Shown here piece by piece: positions 1 to 5,751 of a DNA stretch of 5,751 nucleotides; the first letter of the stretch is position 1; every line of letters starts with the position of its first letter. Source of the DNA: Prolixibacteraceae bacterium (GTDB lineage Bacteria; Bacteroidota; Bacteroidia; Bacteroidales; Prolixibacteraceae); the NCBI GenBank assembly GCA_027858145.1, contig JAQIDF010000506.1, positions 1 to 5,751 on the forward strand, read 5' to 3'. A program made the position numbers and the translations under genes. The notes below the pieces were generated by a model. The model was not told where the DNA came from. It saw only the letters and a list, made by a program, of their open reading frames with translations, and ran no database searches.

Positions 1-439
1 CATCATATCCAAATCCACTTTCTCCACTTTGCCATCCCGAGGCATCAAAACCTGGTTGACGCCACCCCTCAGCAGGAGCATTCCCATCAGGCACATAATA
101 TTGCCAGCTATCGCCTTGCTTAATAACTGTTTTATAACGAAACCCTTCAGAAAAACGGTCTTCATCCGATGCATAAACAAGTAAGAATTTTTCAGGCTTC
201 AATACCACATCAGGGAAGAACCATCCCGATGAGGCATCAGTGTCATCATTCAAACTATATCCCTCGAGGTTAATCGGTATATCAGAAGTATTATAAAGCT
301 CAATCCAGTCGGGGCGCTTGCCATTATCATCAACTAATCCGGAAATATTGGAGCTAACGACCTCATTAATTACAACTTGAGCACTCGCTGTTAATCCAAT
401 GAATAATAAAAGATAAGATAGTAAAGATTTGAAATACAT
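1..439 (-). CDS. Secreted lamin-tail-domain (LTD) protein, 5' part only
   Basis: This gene reads leftward from an ATG at 439-437 and stays open for 146 codons to the window edge, so the C-terminus is missing. Residues 1-20 form a signal peptide: a Lys at position 4, a hydrophobic core rich in Leu, Phe and Ile, and a TASA|Q cleavage site. From about residue 22 to 105 it matches the lamin tail domain, an immunoglobulin-like fold: VVINEVVSSN near the start, then PDWIELYNTSD, then INLEGYSLNDD. Residues 112-146 are Trp- and Gly-rich (SWQYYVPDG, EGWRQPGFDASGWQSG, GFGYD), a pattern that often follows LTD domains in large Bacteroidota surface proteins, some of which continue into a CotH-kinase domain. 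The likely location is periplasm, cell surface or medium; whether it carries a type IX secretion tail cannot be seen. It lies 107 bp downstream of mtaB on the same strand, with no Shine-Dalgarno sequence and no clear promoter of its own. The LTD call is firm; the function is unknown. Confidence 0.85.
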   Translation of the reverse strand, partial: MYFKSLLSYLLLFIGLTASAQVVINEVVSSNISGLVDDNGKRPDWIELYNTSDIPINLEGYSLNDDTDASSGWFFPDVVLKPEKFLLVYASDEDRFSEGFRYKTVIKQGDSWQYYVPDGNAPAEGWRQPGFDASGWQSGESGFGYD

Positions 440-546
440 GTCAGGTTCGTTTATTTGCTAAACAAAACGGATGTTGAAACGATATTAATAATATAATCAG
501 CCAAAATCCGATTGGGATGTGAAATAAACGAAAATATACCTGATAT
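438..546. repeat. Interrupted inverted repeat spanning the mtaB / LTD-gene gap
   Basis: An 11-bp perfect inverted repeat has arms TTCGTTTATTT (446-456) and AAATAAACGAA (522-532), with 65 bp between them. Outside it, TCAGG (441-445) pairs with CCTGA (539-543), and two further pairs (438-439 with 545-546) follow a mismatch (a G-U pair in plus-strand RNA). The right arm has six extra bases (533-538) between its inner and outer parts, so the arms are not symmetrical. In leftward mRNA the structure would begin right after the mtaB stop codon and end inside the LTD-gene start codon. It is not an intrinsic terminator: the loop is long and no U-tract follows. The pairing is seen directly; any role is inference. 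Confidence 0.45.
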
Positions 547-1857
547 TCAAACAATCATCCCATCAACGTGCATATTTTTATTCACTTTTTCGAGCCGGAC
601 ATCTACCACCTTATTGATAAACGCTTCGTTTAAAGGAACCTCAACACGCACATAATTATCTGTCCAGCCATACATACGCCCGCCTTTCTTCTCGTGTTCA
701 AATAAAACCGGACGGGTTTTACCGAGCTGACTTTCATAAAAAACACGGTGCTTGCGTTCAGACAGGGCAATAAGTTTTTGTGTACGATTTTTTCGCTCAG
801 GCACCGGAACTTTGTGGGGAATATTCAGCGCAAAGGTTCCCGGACGTTCAGAATATGGAAAAACATGCAGTTGAGAAATATCTAAATTGCGCACAAAATT
901 GTAAGTATCTTCAAAGTATTCATCGGTTTCGCCATTTGTCCCGGCTATTACATCAACACCAATAAATGCGTCGGGCATTATTTTTTTAATAACATCAACC
1001 CGATGTGCAAAGACTTCACGTTTGTATTTACGTTTCATCAATGAAAGCACATCGTTCGAGCCCGATTGCAACGGTATATGAAAATGTGGCACAATACGTT
1101 TCGAATGAGCAACATACTCAATAATTTCATCATGCAATAAATTGGGTTCAACCGAAGAGATACGAATACGTTCAAGGCCTTCTACCCTATCAAGCGCCTT
1201 TATCAAATCGAAAAATGAATCGCCGGTTGAATGGCCGAAATCACCGATATTTACACCAGTCAGAATAATCTCTTTAATATCACGGGATGCGATATCGCGG
1301 GCTTCGTTAACAACATTGGCAATTGAATCGTTACGACTGCGACCACGAGCCATTGGAATGGTGCAATATGTGCAAAAATAGTTGCAGCCATCCTGCACTT
1401 TCAAAAATGAGCGGGTGCGATCACCATACGAATATGCTGAGAAAAAATTATCAATTTTACGATGCGGGGTTATTTTTACCGTTGGTATACCGTTTTTTTG
1501 AAGCCCGTTGATAAAATTCGTAATATCTAATTTCTCGCCCGAACCAAGAACATAATCAACACCTTCAATTCCTGAAATCTCTTCACTTTTAAGCTGCGCG
1601 TAACATCCTGTTACCATCATCACGGCATTGGGGTTGCGCTTTATGGCCGAACGAATCTGGTTACGGCTTTTTTTATCACTCTCGGCGGTTACCGAGCACG
1701 AGTTCACCACATACAAGTCGGCTTTATCTTTATAATCGACCCGTTCAAACCCCATATCCTCAAACTTTCGGCTCATGGCCGATGTTTCAGCAAAATTTAA
1801 CTTACATCCTAAAGTAAAAAATGCAACCTTCTTCCCGGTATATTCTTGCTCCGTCAT
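547..1857 (-). CDS. mtaB: tRNA t6A37 methylthiotransferase MtaB
   Basis: MtaB is a radical-SAM enzyme that adds a methylthio group to C2 of N6-threonylcarbamoyladenosine 37 in tRNAs reading ANN codons, giving ms2t6A and steadying codon pairing. The 436-residue product has the full three-domain plan. The N-terminal methylthiotransferase domain holds the cluster cysteines C18 (TLGCKLNFAE), C54 (NSCSVTAESD) and C85 (TGCYAQ). The radical-SAM core holds CNYFCTYC (C158, C162, C165), then TGVNIGDFG (200-208), SSVEP (234-238), HIPLQSGSNDVLSLMKRKY (260-278) and HVFPYSERPGT (331-341). A TRAM RNA-binding domain fills roughly 374-436. The LGCKLN, LQSGS..VL..M.R.Y and FPYS.RPGT motifs favour MtaB over MiaB or RimO. 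The usual GFPGET segment reads GTNGET (306-311), which I believe is a lineage variant. The start is the ATG at 1857, about 21 nt downstream of a predicted transcription start. It is divergent from the PASTA-rluD-ddl operon and ends in TGA. Confidence 0.95.
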   Translation of the reverse strand: MTEQEYTGKKVAFFTLGCKLNFAETSAMSRKFEDMGFERVDYKDKADLYVVNSCSVTAESDKKSRNQIRSAIKRNPNAVMMVTGCYAQLKSEEISGIEGVDYVLGSGEKLDITNFINGLQKNGIPTVKITPHRKIDNFFSAYSYGDRTRSFLKVQDGCNYFCTYCTIPMARGRSRNDSIANVVNEARDIASRDIKEIILTGVNIGDFGHSTGDSFFDLIKALDRVEGLERIRISSVEPNLLHDEIIEYVAHSKRIVPHFHIPLQSGSNDVLSLMKRKYKREVFAHRVDVIKKIMPDAFIGVDVIAGTNGETDEYFEDTYNFVRNLDISQLHVFPYSERPGTFALNIPHKVPVPERKNRTQKLIALSERKHRVFYESQLGKTRPVLFEHEKKGGRMYGWTDNYVRVEVPLNEAFINKVVDVRLEKVNKNMHVDGMIV

Positions 1858-1882
1858 TCAACCTTTATTCAAATTAAAGACA

Positions 1883-1890
1883 CAAAGGTA
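1883..1890 (-). promoter_or_regulatory. Promoter -7 element for mtaB (TACCTTTG)
   Basis: Read on the minus strand, TACCTTTG is an exact match to the Bacteroidota sigma-ABfr -7 consensus TAnnTTTG. It would place the transcript start near 1879 and give mtaB a leader of about 21 nt. No TTTG or TTG sits at the expected 19-23 nt upstream, so the -33 element is not recognisable. The call rests on the exact match plus its position. Confidence 0.5.
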
Positions 1891-1998
1891 TAAAATAACA
1901 AATGAAGTATTGCATAGCTAAATGCGCCATTTTGCAGTAATAAAATCATTAGTATAAAAATAATATCTCCAAAAAGCCCGTTTGACAAAAATGTCCGT

Positions 1999-2006
1999 TA
2001 TTTTTG
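1999..2006 (+). promoter_or_regulatory. Promoter -7 element for the PASTA-rluD-ddl operon (TATTTTTG)
   Basis: TATTTTTG matches TAnnTTTG exactly and predicts a transcript start near 2010, about 21 nt before the ATG at 2031. A TTTG lies at 1981-1984, but with only 14 nt between the two elements, shorter than the usual 19-21. A small dyad, GACA-N4-TGTC (1984-1995), sits between them. The element covers the alternative TTG start codon at 2004, which argues that translation begins at 2031 instead. Confidence 0.5.
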
Positions 2007-2030
2007 TTGAAATCTTTTTTAGCGATCGTT

Positions 2031-2852
2031 ATGAGTTTAAAAGCATTTTTTAAAAGCAAAGCTTTATGGATTAACATTAGTTTGTTGGTCGTATTCTTTG
2101 CTTTGATGGTATACTTTACGCTATTTTTATTAAAAGTATATACCAACCACGGCGAAACCATCAGCGTGCCCGATTTAACAGGGCTGGGTGAACGTGAAGT
2201 GGAAATTGTGACCCGGGAAAAAAATCTGAAGCATTCAATTATTGATTCAACATTTGTACCCACAACCATTCCGGGCACAATGATTTCGCAACAACCCGAA
2301 GCCGGGCACAAAGTGAAGGAAGGACGCACTGTATATCTGACCATCTCGGCAACACAACCCGAAAAAGTAACCCTCCCGGCAGTTGTTGACGTTTCACTTC
2401 GTGAGGCTCAAAGCCGCCTTGAAAATGCCGGGCTCAAACTCGGACAGATAGAATACCGGCCATCTGAATTCATCAACCTTGTACTCGATAAGAAACTTAA
2501 CGGTACCCAACTGCCCAACGATACGTTACTAATAAAAGGCACGGAGGTTGATTTAGTTGTTGGCAAAGGCTTAAGCAACGAAAGAACTGTTGTTCCCGAT
2601 GTTAAAGGCATGTACATGAGCGATGCCTACCGTTCGCTTTACAATTTAAGTCTGAATACCGGGGCACTCATTTACGACCAATCGGTGCAAACGGCTGAAG
2701 ATTCAACTCAGGCACGCGTTTGGAAACAGATGCCCGAAGGAGATGGCGAAAACCTGATAGAATTAGGAACTTCGGTTGATATATGGCTCACTGTTGACGA
2801 TGAAAAGATTGAAGTAAACACTATTGATGAAGACCTTATAGATATTGAATAA
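2031..2852 (+). CDS. Single-pass membrane protein with three PASTA domains, no kinase
   Basis: The 273-residue product has a short basic N-terminus (MSLKAFFKSK), one transmembrane helix at about residues 13-35, and an extracytoplasmic region of three PASTA repeats: about 43-107 (starts TISVPDLTGL, with the typical SQQPEAGHKVKEG), 111-180 (starts VTLPAVVDVS) and 184-255 (starts RTVVPDVKGM). A short acidic tail ends the protein. PASTA domains occur in penicillin-binding proteins and in Ser/Thr kinases of the PknB type, where several bind muropeptides or the cell-wall precursor; here there is no kinase or transpeptidase part. The likely topology is N-in, with the repeats in the periplasm. The open frame could extend to a TTG at 2004, but that codon lies inside the predicted -7 promoter element, so the ATG at 2031 is preferred. 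The stop is 4 nt before the rluD start, and ddl follows, so the context points to the cell wall. The domain call is firm; the job is inferred only. Confidence 0.88.
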   Translation: MSLKAFFKSKALWINISLLVVFFALMVYFTLFLLKVYTNHGETISVPDLTGLGEREVEIVTREKNLKHSIIDSTFVPTTIPGTMISQQPEAGHKVKEGRTVYLTISATQPEKVTLPAVVDVSLREAQSRLENAGLKLGQIEYRPSEFINLVLDKKLNGTQLPNDTLLIKGTEVDLVVGKGLSNERTVVPDVKGMYMSDAYRSLYNLSLNTGALIYDQSVQTAEDSTQARVWKQMPEGDGENLIELGTSVDIWLTVDDEKIEVNTIDEDLIDIE

Positions 2853-2856
2853 CAAC

Positions 2857-3900
2857 ATGCAGCAAAAACCCGAAAATCATAACGAAAACGAAGAAAACGA
2901 GTTGTTCGAACATTACCGGTACGAAGTTGACCCGGGACAAAAAGCCCTGCGTGTCGACAAGTTTCTGGTGAACCGGATGGAAAGCACATCCCGAAACCGG
3001 ATACAGGCTGCAGCCGATGCCGGCAGCATAATGGTTAACGGGGAACAGGTGAAATCGAACTACAAAGTAAAACCTGGCGATACGGTTGCAATTGTACTCG
3101 ATTACCCAAAACGGGAACTCAAAATAATTGCCGAAGACATCCCGCTTGACGTGGTATACGAAGACGATGAACTAATGATCATCAACAAACCACCGGGACT
3201 CGTTGTACACCCGGGACACGGGAACTACACAGGCACACTTGTTAACGCGCTGGCCTACCGCTTTAAAAACCTGCCCCTTTTTAATGCCGATGATCCCAGG
3301 CCGGGACTGGTTCACCGAATTGACAAAGACACATCAGGCTTAATGGTGGTTGCAAAAACCGAACACGCCAAAAATAACCTGGCCTTACAGTTTTACAACA
3401 AAACATCACAACGCCGATACCAGGCCATAGTATGGGGAGTACCCAAAGAACCGGAAGGAACCATAACCGGAAATATAGGTCGCAGCCTCAAAAACCGGCA
3501 GGTATTTACGGTTTTTCCCGAAGAAGATTACGGAAAACATGCCGTAACCCATTACACCGTTCTCGATGAGTTGGGCTATGTGAGCCTGGTAGAGTGCCGC
3601 CTCGAAACCGGCCGCACCCACCAGATACGCGTTCATATGAAATACATCAACCACCCGCTGTTTAACGATTCAAATTATGGGGGAGACACTATTCTACGAG
3701 GAACAACCTTTTCGAAATACAAACAGTTTGTTGATAATTGCTTTAAAATATGCCCACGACAGGCATTGCATGCCAAAACACTGGGTTTTACGCACCCAAC
3801 AACCGGAGAAGAAATGCTCTTTAATTCCGACTTACCCGATGACATGCAGAACCTTGTTGATAAATGGAGAAATTACTTAATTAATCGCATAGAAGAGTAA
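2857..3900 (+). CDS. rluD: RluA-family 23S rRNA pseudouridine synthase, RluD type
   Basis: The enzyme turns uridines into pseudouridines in RNA; E. coli RluD acts on U1911, U1915 and U1917 of 23S rRNA helix 69. The 347-residue product has a polar, Asn/Glu-rich N-terminal tail (1-20), an S4-type RNA-binding domain (about 31-80, VDKFLVNRM to VKPGDTV) and the catalytic domain. Signature stretches are VYEDDELMIINKPPGLVVHPG split over 100-120, HRIDKDTSGLMVVAKT (153-168) with D156 as catalytic aspartate, ETGRTHQIRVHM (250-261), and RQALHAKTLGFTHP (301-314). The length and the S4 domain fit RluD better than RluA (no S4) or RluC, but the exact target bases are not proven. The ATG at 2857 is chosen, 4 nt after the PASTA gene stop; a TTG at 2845 would add four residues and overlap that gene by 8 nt. 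It is followed 6 nt later by ddl, so all three are probably co-transcribed. Confidence 0.93.
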   Translation: MQQKPENHNENEENELFEHYRYEVDPGQKALRVDKFLVNRMESTSRNRIQAAADAGSIMVNGEQVKSNYKVKPGDTVAIVLDYPKRELKIIAEDIPLDVVYEDDELMIINKPPGLVVHPGHGNYTGTLVNALAYRFKNLPLFNADDPRPGLVHRIDKDTSGLMVVAKTEHAKNNLALQFYNKTSQRRYQAIVWGVPKEPEGTITGNIGRSLKNRQVFTVFPEEDYGKHAVTHYTVLDELGYVSLVECRLETGRTHQIRVHMKYINHPLFNDSNYGGDTILRGTTFSKYKQFVDNCFKICPRQALHAKTLGFTHPTTGEEMLFNSDLPDDMQNLVDKWRNYLINRIEE

Positions 3901-3906
3901 GCCAAC

Positions 3907-4884
3907 ATGAATACAAAAAACATTGCCGTAATTTGTGGTGGCGACTCTTCAGAATATGAAGTAAGCCTTAAAAGTGCCAAAAACATATACAACAGCATCG
4001 ACACCAACCTGTTCACCCCATGGATGGTACGAATGCGCTTTGATGAGTGGGTGGTTGTTAACGACAACACCATCATTGCCGAAGTGGATAAAAGCGATTT
4101 TAGTTTTACGCTCGAAGGCAAAAAAATAAAACCTGATTTTGCTTTCATCATGATTCATGGCACACCGGGCGAAGATGGAATTTTGCAAGGTTATTTCAAA
4201 CTTTTGAACATCCCCCATTCGGCCAGTGGTGTGTATGCATCGGCACTGACTTTCCATAAATTTCACTGCGATAATTTCTTGAGATCGTTCAATATTAAAA
4301 TGGCCAAATCACTCTATTTCAAAAAAGGTGACGAGATAAATGCCAATAAAATACTTGACGAAATCGAGCTGCCCATGTTCATAAAACCCAGTGCCGGCGG
4401 CTCAAGCTTTGGGGTAAACAAGGTGAAAAGCAAAGAAGAAATACAACCGGCTATCGAAGCTGCCTACAAAGAAAGTAACGATTGCCTTTGTGAAGAATTT
4501 ATCGACGGATTGGAACTTGCAGTAGGCGTTTGCGAACTTGATGGCAAAATATTACCGTTTTTGCCAACAGAAGTTATACCCAAGGGCGAATTTTTCGATT
4601 TCAACTCGAAATATGACATAGGCGGTGCTACTGAAATCACACCGGCACGCATTCCGGAAGAAAAACTTGAACAATGCCGCCAACTCACAACACGCCTGTA
4701 CGAACTAACAGGCTGCAAAGGCATAGCACGCATTGATTTCATATTGAAAAACGATGAATTCTATTTCCTGGAAATTAACACAGTACCCGGCATGACTGCC
4801 ACAAGCTTCATCCCACAACAGCTCGAAGCAATGAACATGAAGCTTAGCGATGTGGTTACCAGCATTATAAATTCAGCTGTTTAA
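3907..4884 (+). CDS. ddl: D-alanine--D-alanine ligase
   Basis: This ATP-grasp enzyme joins two D-alanines in the cytoplasm; MurF then adds the dipeptide to the peptidoglycan precursor. The 325-residue product is normal for the family. The N-terminal segment GGDSSEYEVSLKSA (11-24) carries E16, matching E. coli DdlB E15. HGTPGEDGILQGYF (84-97) follows, and the ATP-grasp part has IKPSAGGSSFGV (159-170), EEFIDGLELAVGV (196-208), and the omega loop FFDFNSKYDIGG (229-240). Mg2+ and substrate residues are present: R275 and D277 (ARIDF), E289 and N291 (LEINTVPGMTATS). The Tyr after Lys in the omega loop (Y236, E. coli Y216) is kept, which fits D-Ala-D-Ala rather than D-Ala-D-Lac ligases, although the preceding aromatic motif is FFDF where E. 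coli has FYDY. The segment around IPHSASGVYASALTFHK matches the family's substrate-domain pattern. The ATG lies 6 nt after the rluD stop. A 94-bp AT-rich gap separates it from dnaB. Confidence 0.95.
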   Translation: MNTKNIAVICGGDSSEYEVSLKSAKNIYNSIDTNLFTPWMVRMRFDEWVVVNDNTIIAEVDKSDFSFTLEGKKIKPDFAFIMIHGTPGEDGILQGYFKLLNIPHSASGVYASALTFHKFHCDNFLRSFNIKMAKSLYFKKGDEINANKILDEIELPMFIKPSAGGSSFGVNKVKSKEEIQPAIEAAYKESNDCLCEEFIDGLELAVGVCELDGKILPFLPTEVIPKGEFFDFNSKYDIGGATEITPARIPEEKLEQCRQLTTRLYELTGCKGIARIDFILKNDEFYFLEINTVPGMTATSFIPQQLEAMNMKLSDVVTSIINSAV

Positions 4885-4934
4885 CAACCTGTTTTTAAAA
4901 TTGAAAAACCTTTCGCAAAGCACATCCATTTTTA

Positions 4935-4942
4935 TAATTTTG
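4935..4942 (+). promoter_or_regulatory. Promoter -7 element for dnaB (TAATTTTG)
   Basis: TAATTTTG is an exact match to TAnnTTTG within the 94-bp AT-rich ddl-dnaB gap. TTTC at 4911-4914, exactly 20 nt upstream, is a three-out-of-four match to the -33 element TTTG. The predicted transcript start is near 4946, giving a leader of about 33 nt that is nearly all A and T. This suggests dnaB can be transcribed apart from the upstream operon. No strong hairpin terminator separates ddl from dnaB, so read-through is also possible. Confidence 0.5.
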
Positions 4943-4978
4943 ATTTTTCTATAAAAAATACTTTTACACAAAAAATAT

Positions 4979-5751
4979 ATGGCCACTAACAACAGGAAAA
5001 AAGCATCGTTAGATATTGACCAGTTAAACGCACAGTTGGGCAAGCTCCCCCCACAAGCAATTGACGTTGAAGAAGCTGTTTTGGGTGCGCTCATGCTCGA
5101 ACGGGATGCTTTTATCGGTGTGGCAGATGTACTCGTTGAAGAGTGTTTTTATAAAGAAGAACACCGCGAAATATTCAAGGTAATCAAAGACTTATCGATA
5201 AAGGATCAGCCTGTCGATTTGCTTATCGTAACACAGGAACTTAAAAACCGCGACTTGCTCGAACAAGTTGGCGGCCCGCTGTATATCACCCAGCTTACCA
5301 GCAAGGTTGCCTCAGCTGCACACCTTGAATTTCACGCACGCATTATCGCGCAAAAATATATTCAGCGCGAATTGATACGTGCCTGTTCCGAAATACAGTC
5401 TGATGCATACGATGAAACCAAGGATGTTGATGAATTAATCAACATGGCCGAATCGTCCATCTTCAAGATATCAGAAGGAAATATCAAGAAAGAAACGCAG
5501 CCGATAAAGCCGATTCTAAAAGAAGCGGTACAGCTCATTGAAGATGCCAGCAAACGTGCCGATGGTTTATCGGGTGTACCATCAGGATTTACAGGCATTG
5601 ACCGCATAACCTCGGGTTGGCAAAAAACCGACCTTGTAATTATAGCTGCCCGTCCGGCCATGGGTAAAACAGCCTTTATCCTTTCGATGACACGCAACAT
5701 GGCAGTCGACTGGAAAAAACCGGTAGGCATCTTTTCGCTTGAGATGGCATC
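4979..5751 (+). CDS. dnaB: Replicative DNA helicase DnaB, 5' part only
   Basis: DnaB is the ring-shaped hexameric helicase that unwinds the lagging-strand template at the replication fork and binds DnaG primase through its N-terminal domain. The reading frame opens at the ATG at 4979 and is still open at the right edge after 257 codons, about half of the usual length (471 in E. coli). The N-terminal domain spans about 22-125 and begins with the typical KLPPQAIDVEEAVLGALMLE stretch; GGPLYITQLTSKVASAAHLE (98-117) is also characteristic. A linker helix follows (about 170-195). The RecA-like domain starts with SGVPSGFTGIDRITSGWQ (198-215), then the Walker A ARPAMGKTAF (224-233) with K230 and T231, and IFSLEM (251-256), whose E255 is the expected catalytic glutamate. 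The DNA-binding part lies outside the window, as would any intein or insertion. The start follows an A/T-only leader with no Shine-Dalgarno sequence, normal for the phylum. Confidence 0.95.
   Translation, partial: MATNNRKKASLDIDQLNAQLGKLPPQAIDVEEAVLGALMLERDAFIGVADVLVEECFYKEEHREIFKVIKDLSIKDQPVDLLIVTQELKNRDLLEQVGGPLYITQLTSKVASAAHLEFHARIIAQKYIQRELIRACSEIQSDAYDETKDVDELINMAESSIFKISEGNIKKETQPIKPILKEAVQLIEDASKRADGLSGVPSGFTGIDRITSGWQKTDLVIIAARPAMGKTAFILSMTRNMAVDWKKPVGIFSLEMA

Noticed and set aside
491..505. Possible promoter for the LTD gene on the minus strand (TTTTGG followed by TAATATCG).
   Set aside because: The -7 candidate has two mismatches and the spacing is 14 nt, so it does not meet the level used for the other promoter calls.
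780..1511. Open frames on the plus strand across mtaB (780-965, 1142-1381, 1323-1511).
   Set aside because: They lie opposite the conserved mtaB frame, have no recognisable domains, and are explained as shadows of it.
1956..2005. AAAAATAA / TTATTTTT inverted repeat (1956-1963 and 1998-2005) in the divergent region.
   Set aside because: The arms are almost only A and T in an AT-rich stretch with a 34-nt loop; likely chance.
2004..2030. Upstream TTG start giving the PASTA protein nine more residues.
   Set aside because: The TTG overlaps the predicted -7 promoter element, while the ATG at 2031 leaves a normal leader and a typical N-terminus before the membrane helix.
2845..2856. TTG start for rluD overlapping the PASTA gene by 8 nt.
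   Set aside because: The ATG at 2857 is only four codons later, follows the stop by 4 nt, and no family motif lies in the extra residues.
2881..2899. AACGAA-like short tandem units at the start of rluD, as a possible phase-variation repeat.
   Set aside because: Only two exact copies, in frame, encoding a polar tail; too few to slip, and rluD is not a typical phase-variable gene.
4591..4626. FFDFNSKY in Ddl, with Phe where E. coli has FYDY, looked like the F-type active site linked to D-Ala-D-Lac synthesis in Leuconostoc and lactobacilli.
   Set aside because: The residue that decides F-type or Y-type follows the Lys of the omega loop (E. coli K215-Y216). Here that pair is K235-Y236, so the deciding Tyr is kept; the Phe residues lie earlier in the loop.
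4891..4909. GTTTTT-N7-AAAAAC hairpin after ddl as a possible terminator.
   Set aside because: The stem is six pairs with only one G-C pair and is not followed by a clean T-run in the right place; too weak to call.

Overview
The window looks like chromosomal DNA of a Bacteroidota species, probably class Bacteroidia; placement at order level would be a guess. The reasons are: three exact matches to the phylum-specific -7 promoter element TAnnTTTG in front of genes; start codons without Shine-Dalgarno sequences; a secreted lamin-tail-domain protein; and the order PASTA protein - RluA-family pseudouridine synthase - D-Ala-D-Ala ligase, which I recall as common in this phylum. Base composition and codon use look even throughout, with no sign of a mobile element, tRNA, rRNA or CRISPR array.

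Layout. Minus strand, left part: mtaB (547-1857), a tRNA t6A37 methylthiotransferase, is followed after 107 bp by the 5' part of a secreted lamin-tail-domain protein (439 down to the left edge). The gap between them is bracketed by an interrupted inverted repeat. A 173-bp divergent intergenic region (1858-2030) then carries back-to-back -7 elements, one for mtaB and one for the rightward genes. Plus strand, right part: a single-pass membrane protein with three PASTA domains (2031-2852), rluD (2857-3900) and ddl (3907-4884) are packed with gaps of 4 and 6 nt and almost certainly form one operon. After a 94-bp AT-rich gap with its own promoter-like element comes dnaB, the replicative helicase (4979 to the right edge), cut off just after its Walker A motif.

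How the genes fit together. The rightward genes serve growth: Ddl makes the D-Ala-D-Ala end of the peptidoglycan stem peptide, the PASTA protein carries a domain known in other proteins for binding cell-wall fragments or being part of cell-wall enzymes, RluD modifies 23S rRNA, and DnaB unwinds DNA at the fork. mtaB acts in translation fidelity by modifying tRNAs that read ANN codons. The lamin-tail protein is a surface or secreted protein with no clear tie to the rest.

I found no convincing new multi-gene system. The points most worth a second look are the kinase-less PASTA protein locked into an rluD-ddl operon, and the inverted repeat that spans the whole mtaB / lamin-tail-protein gap and reaches the start codon of the latter.
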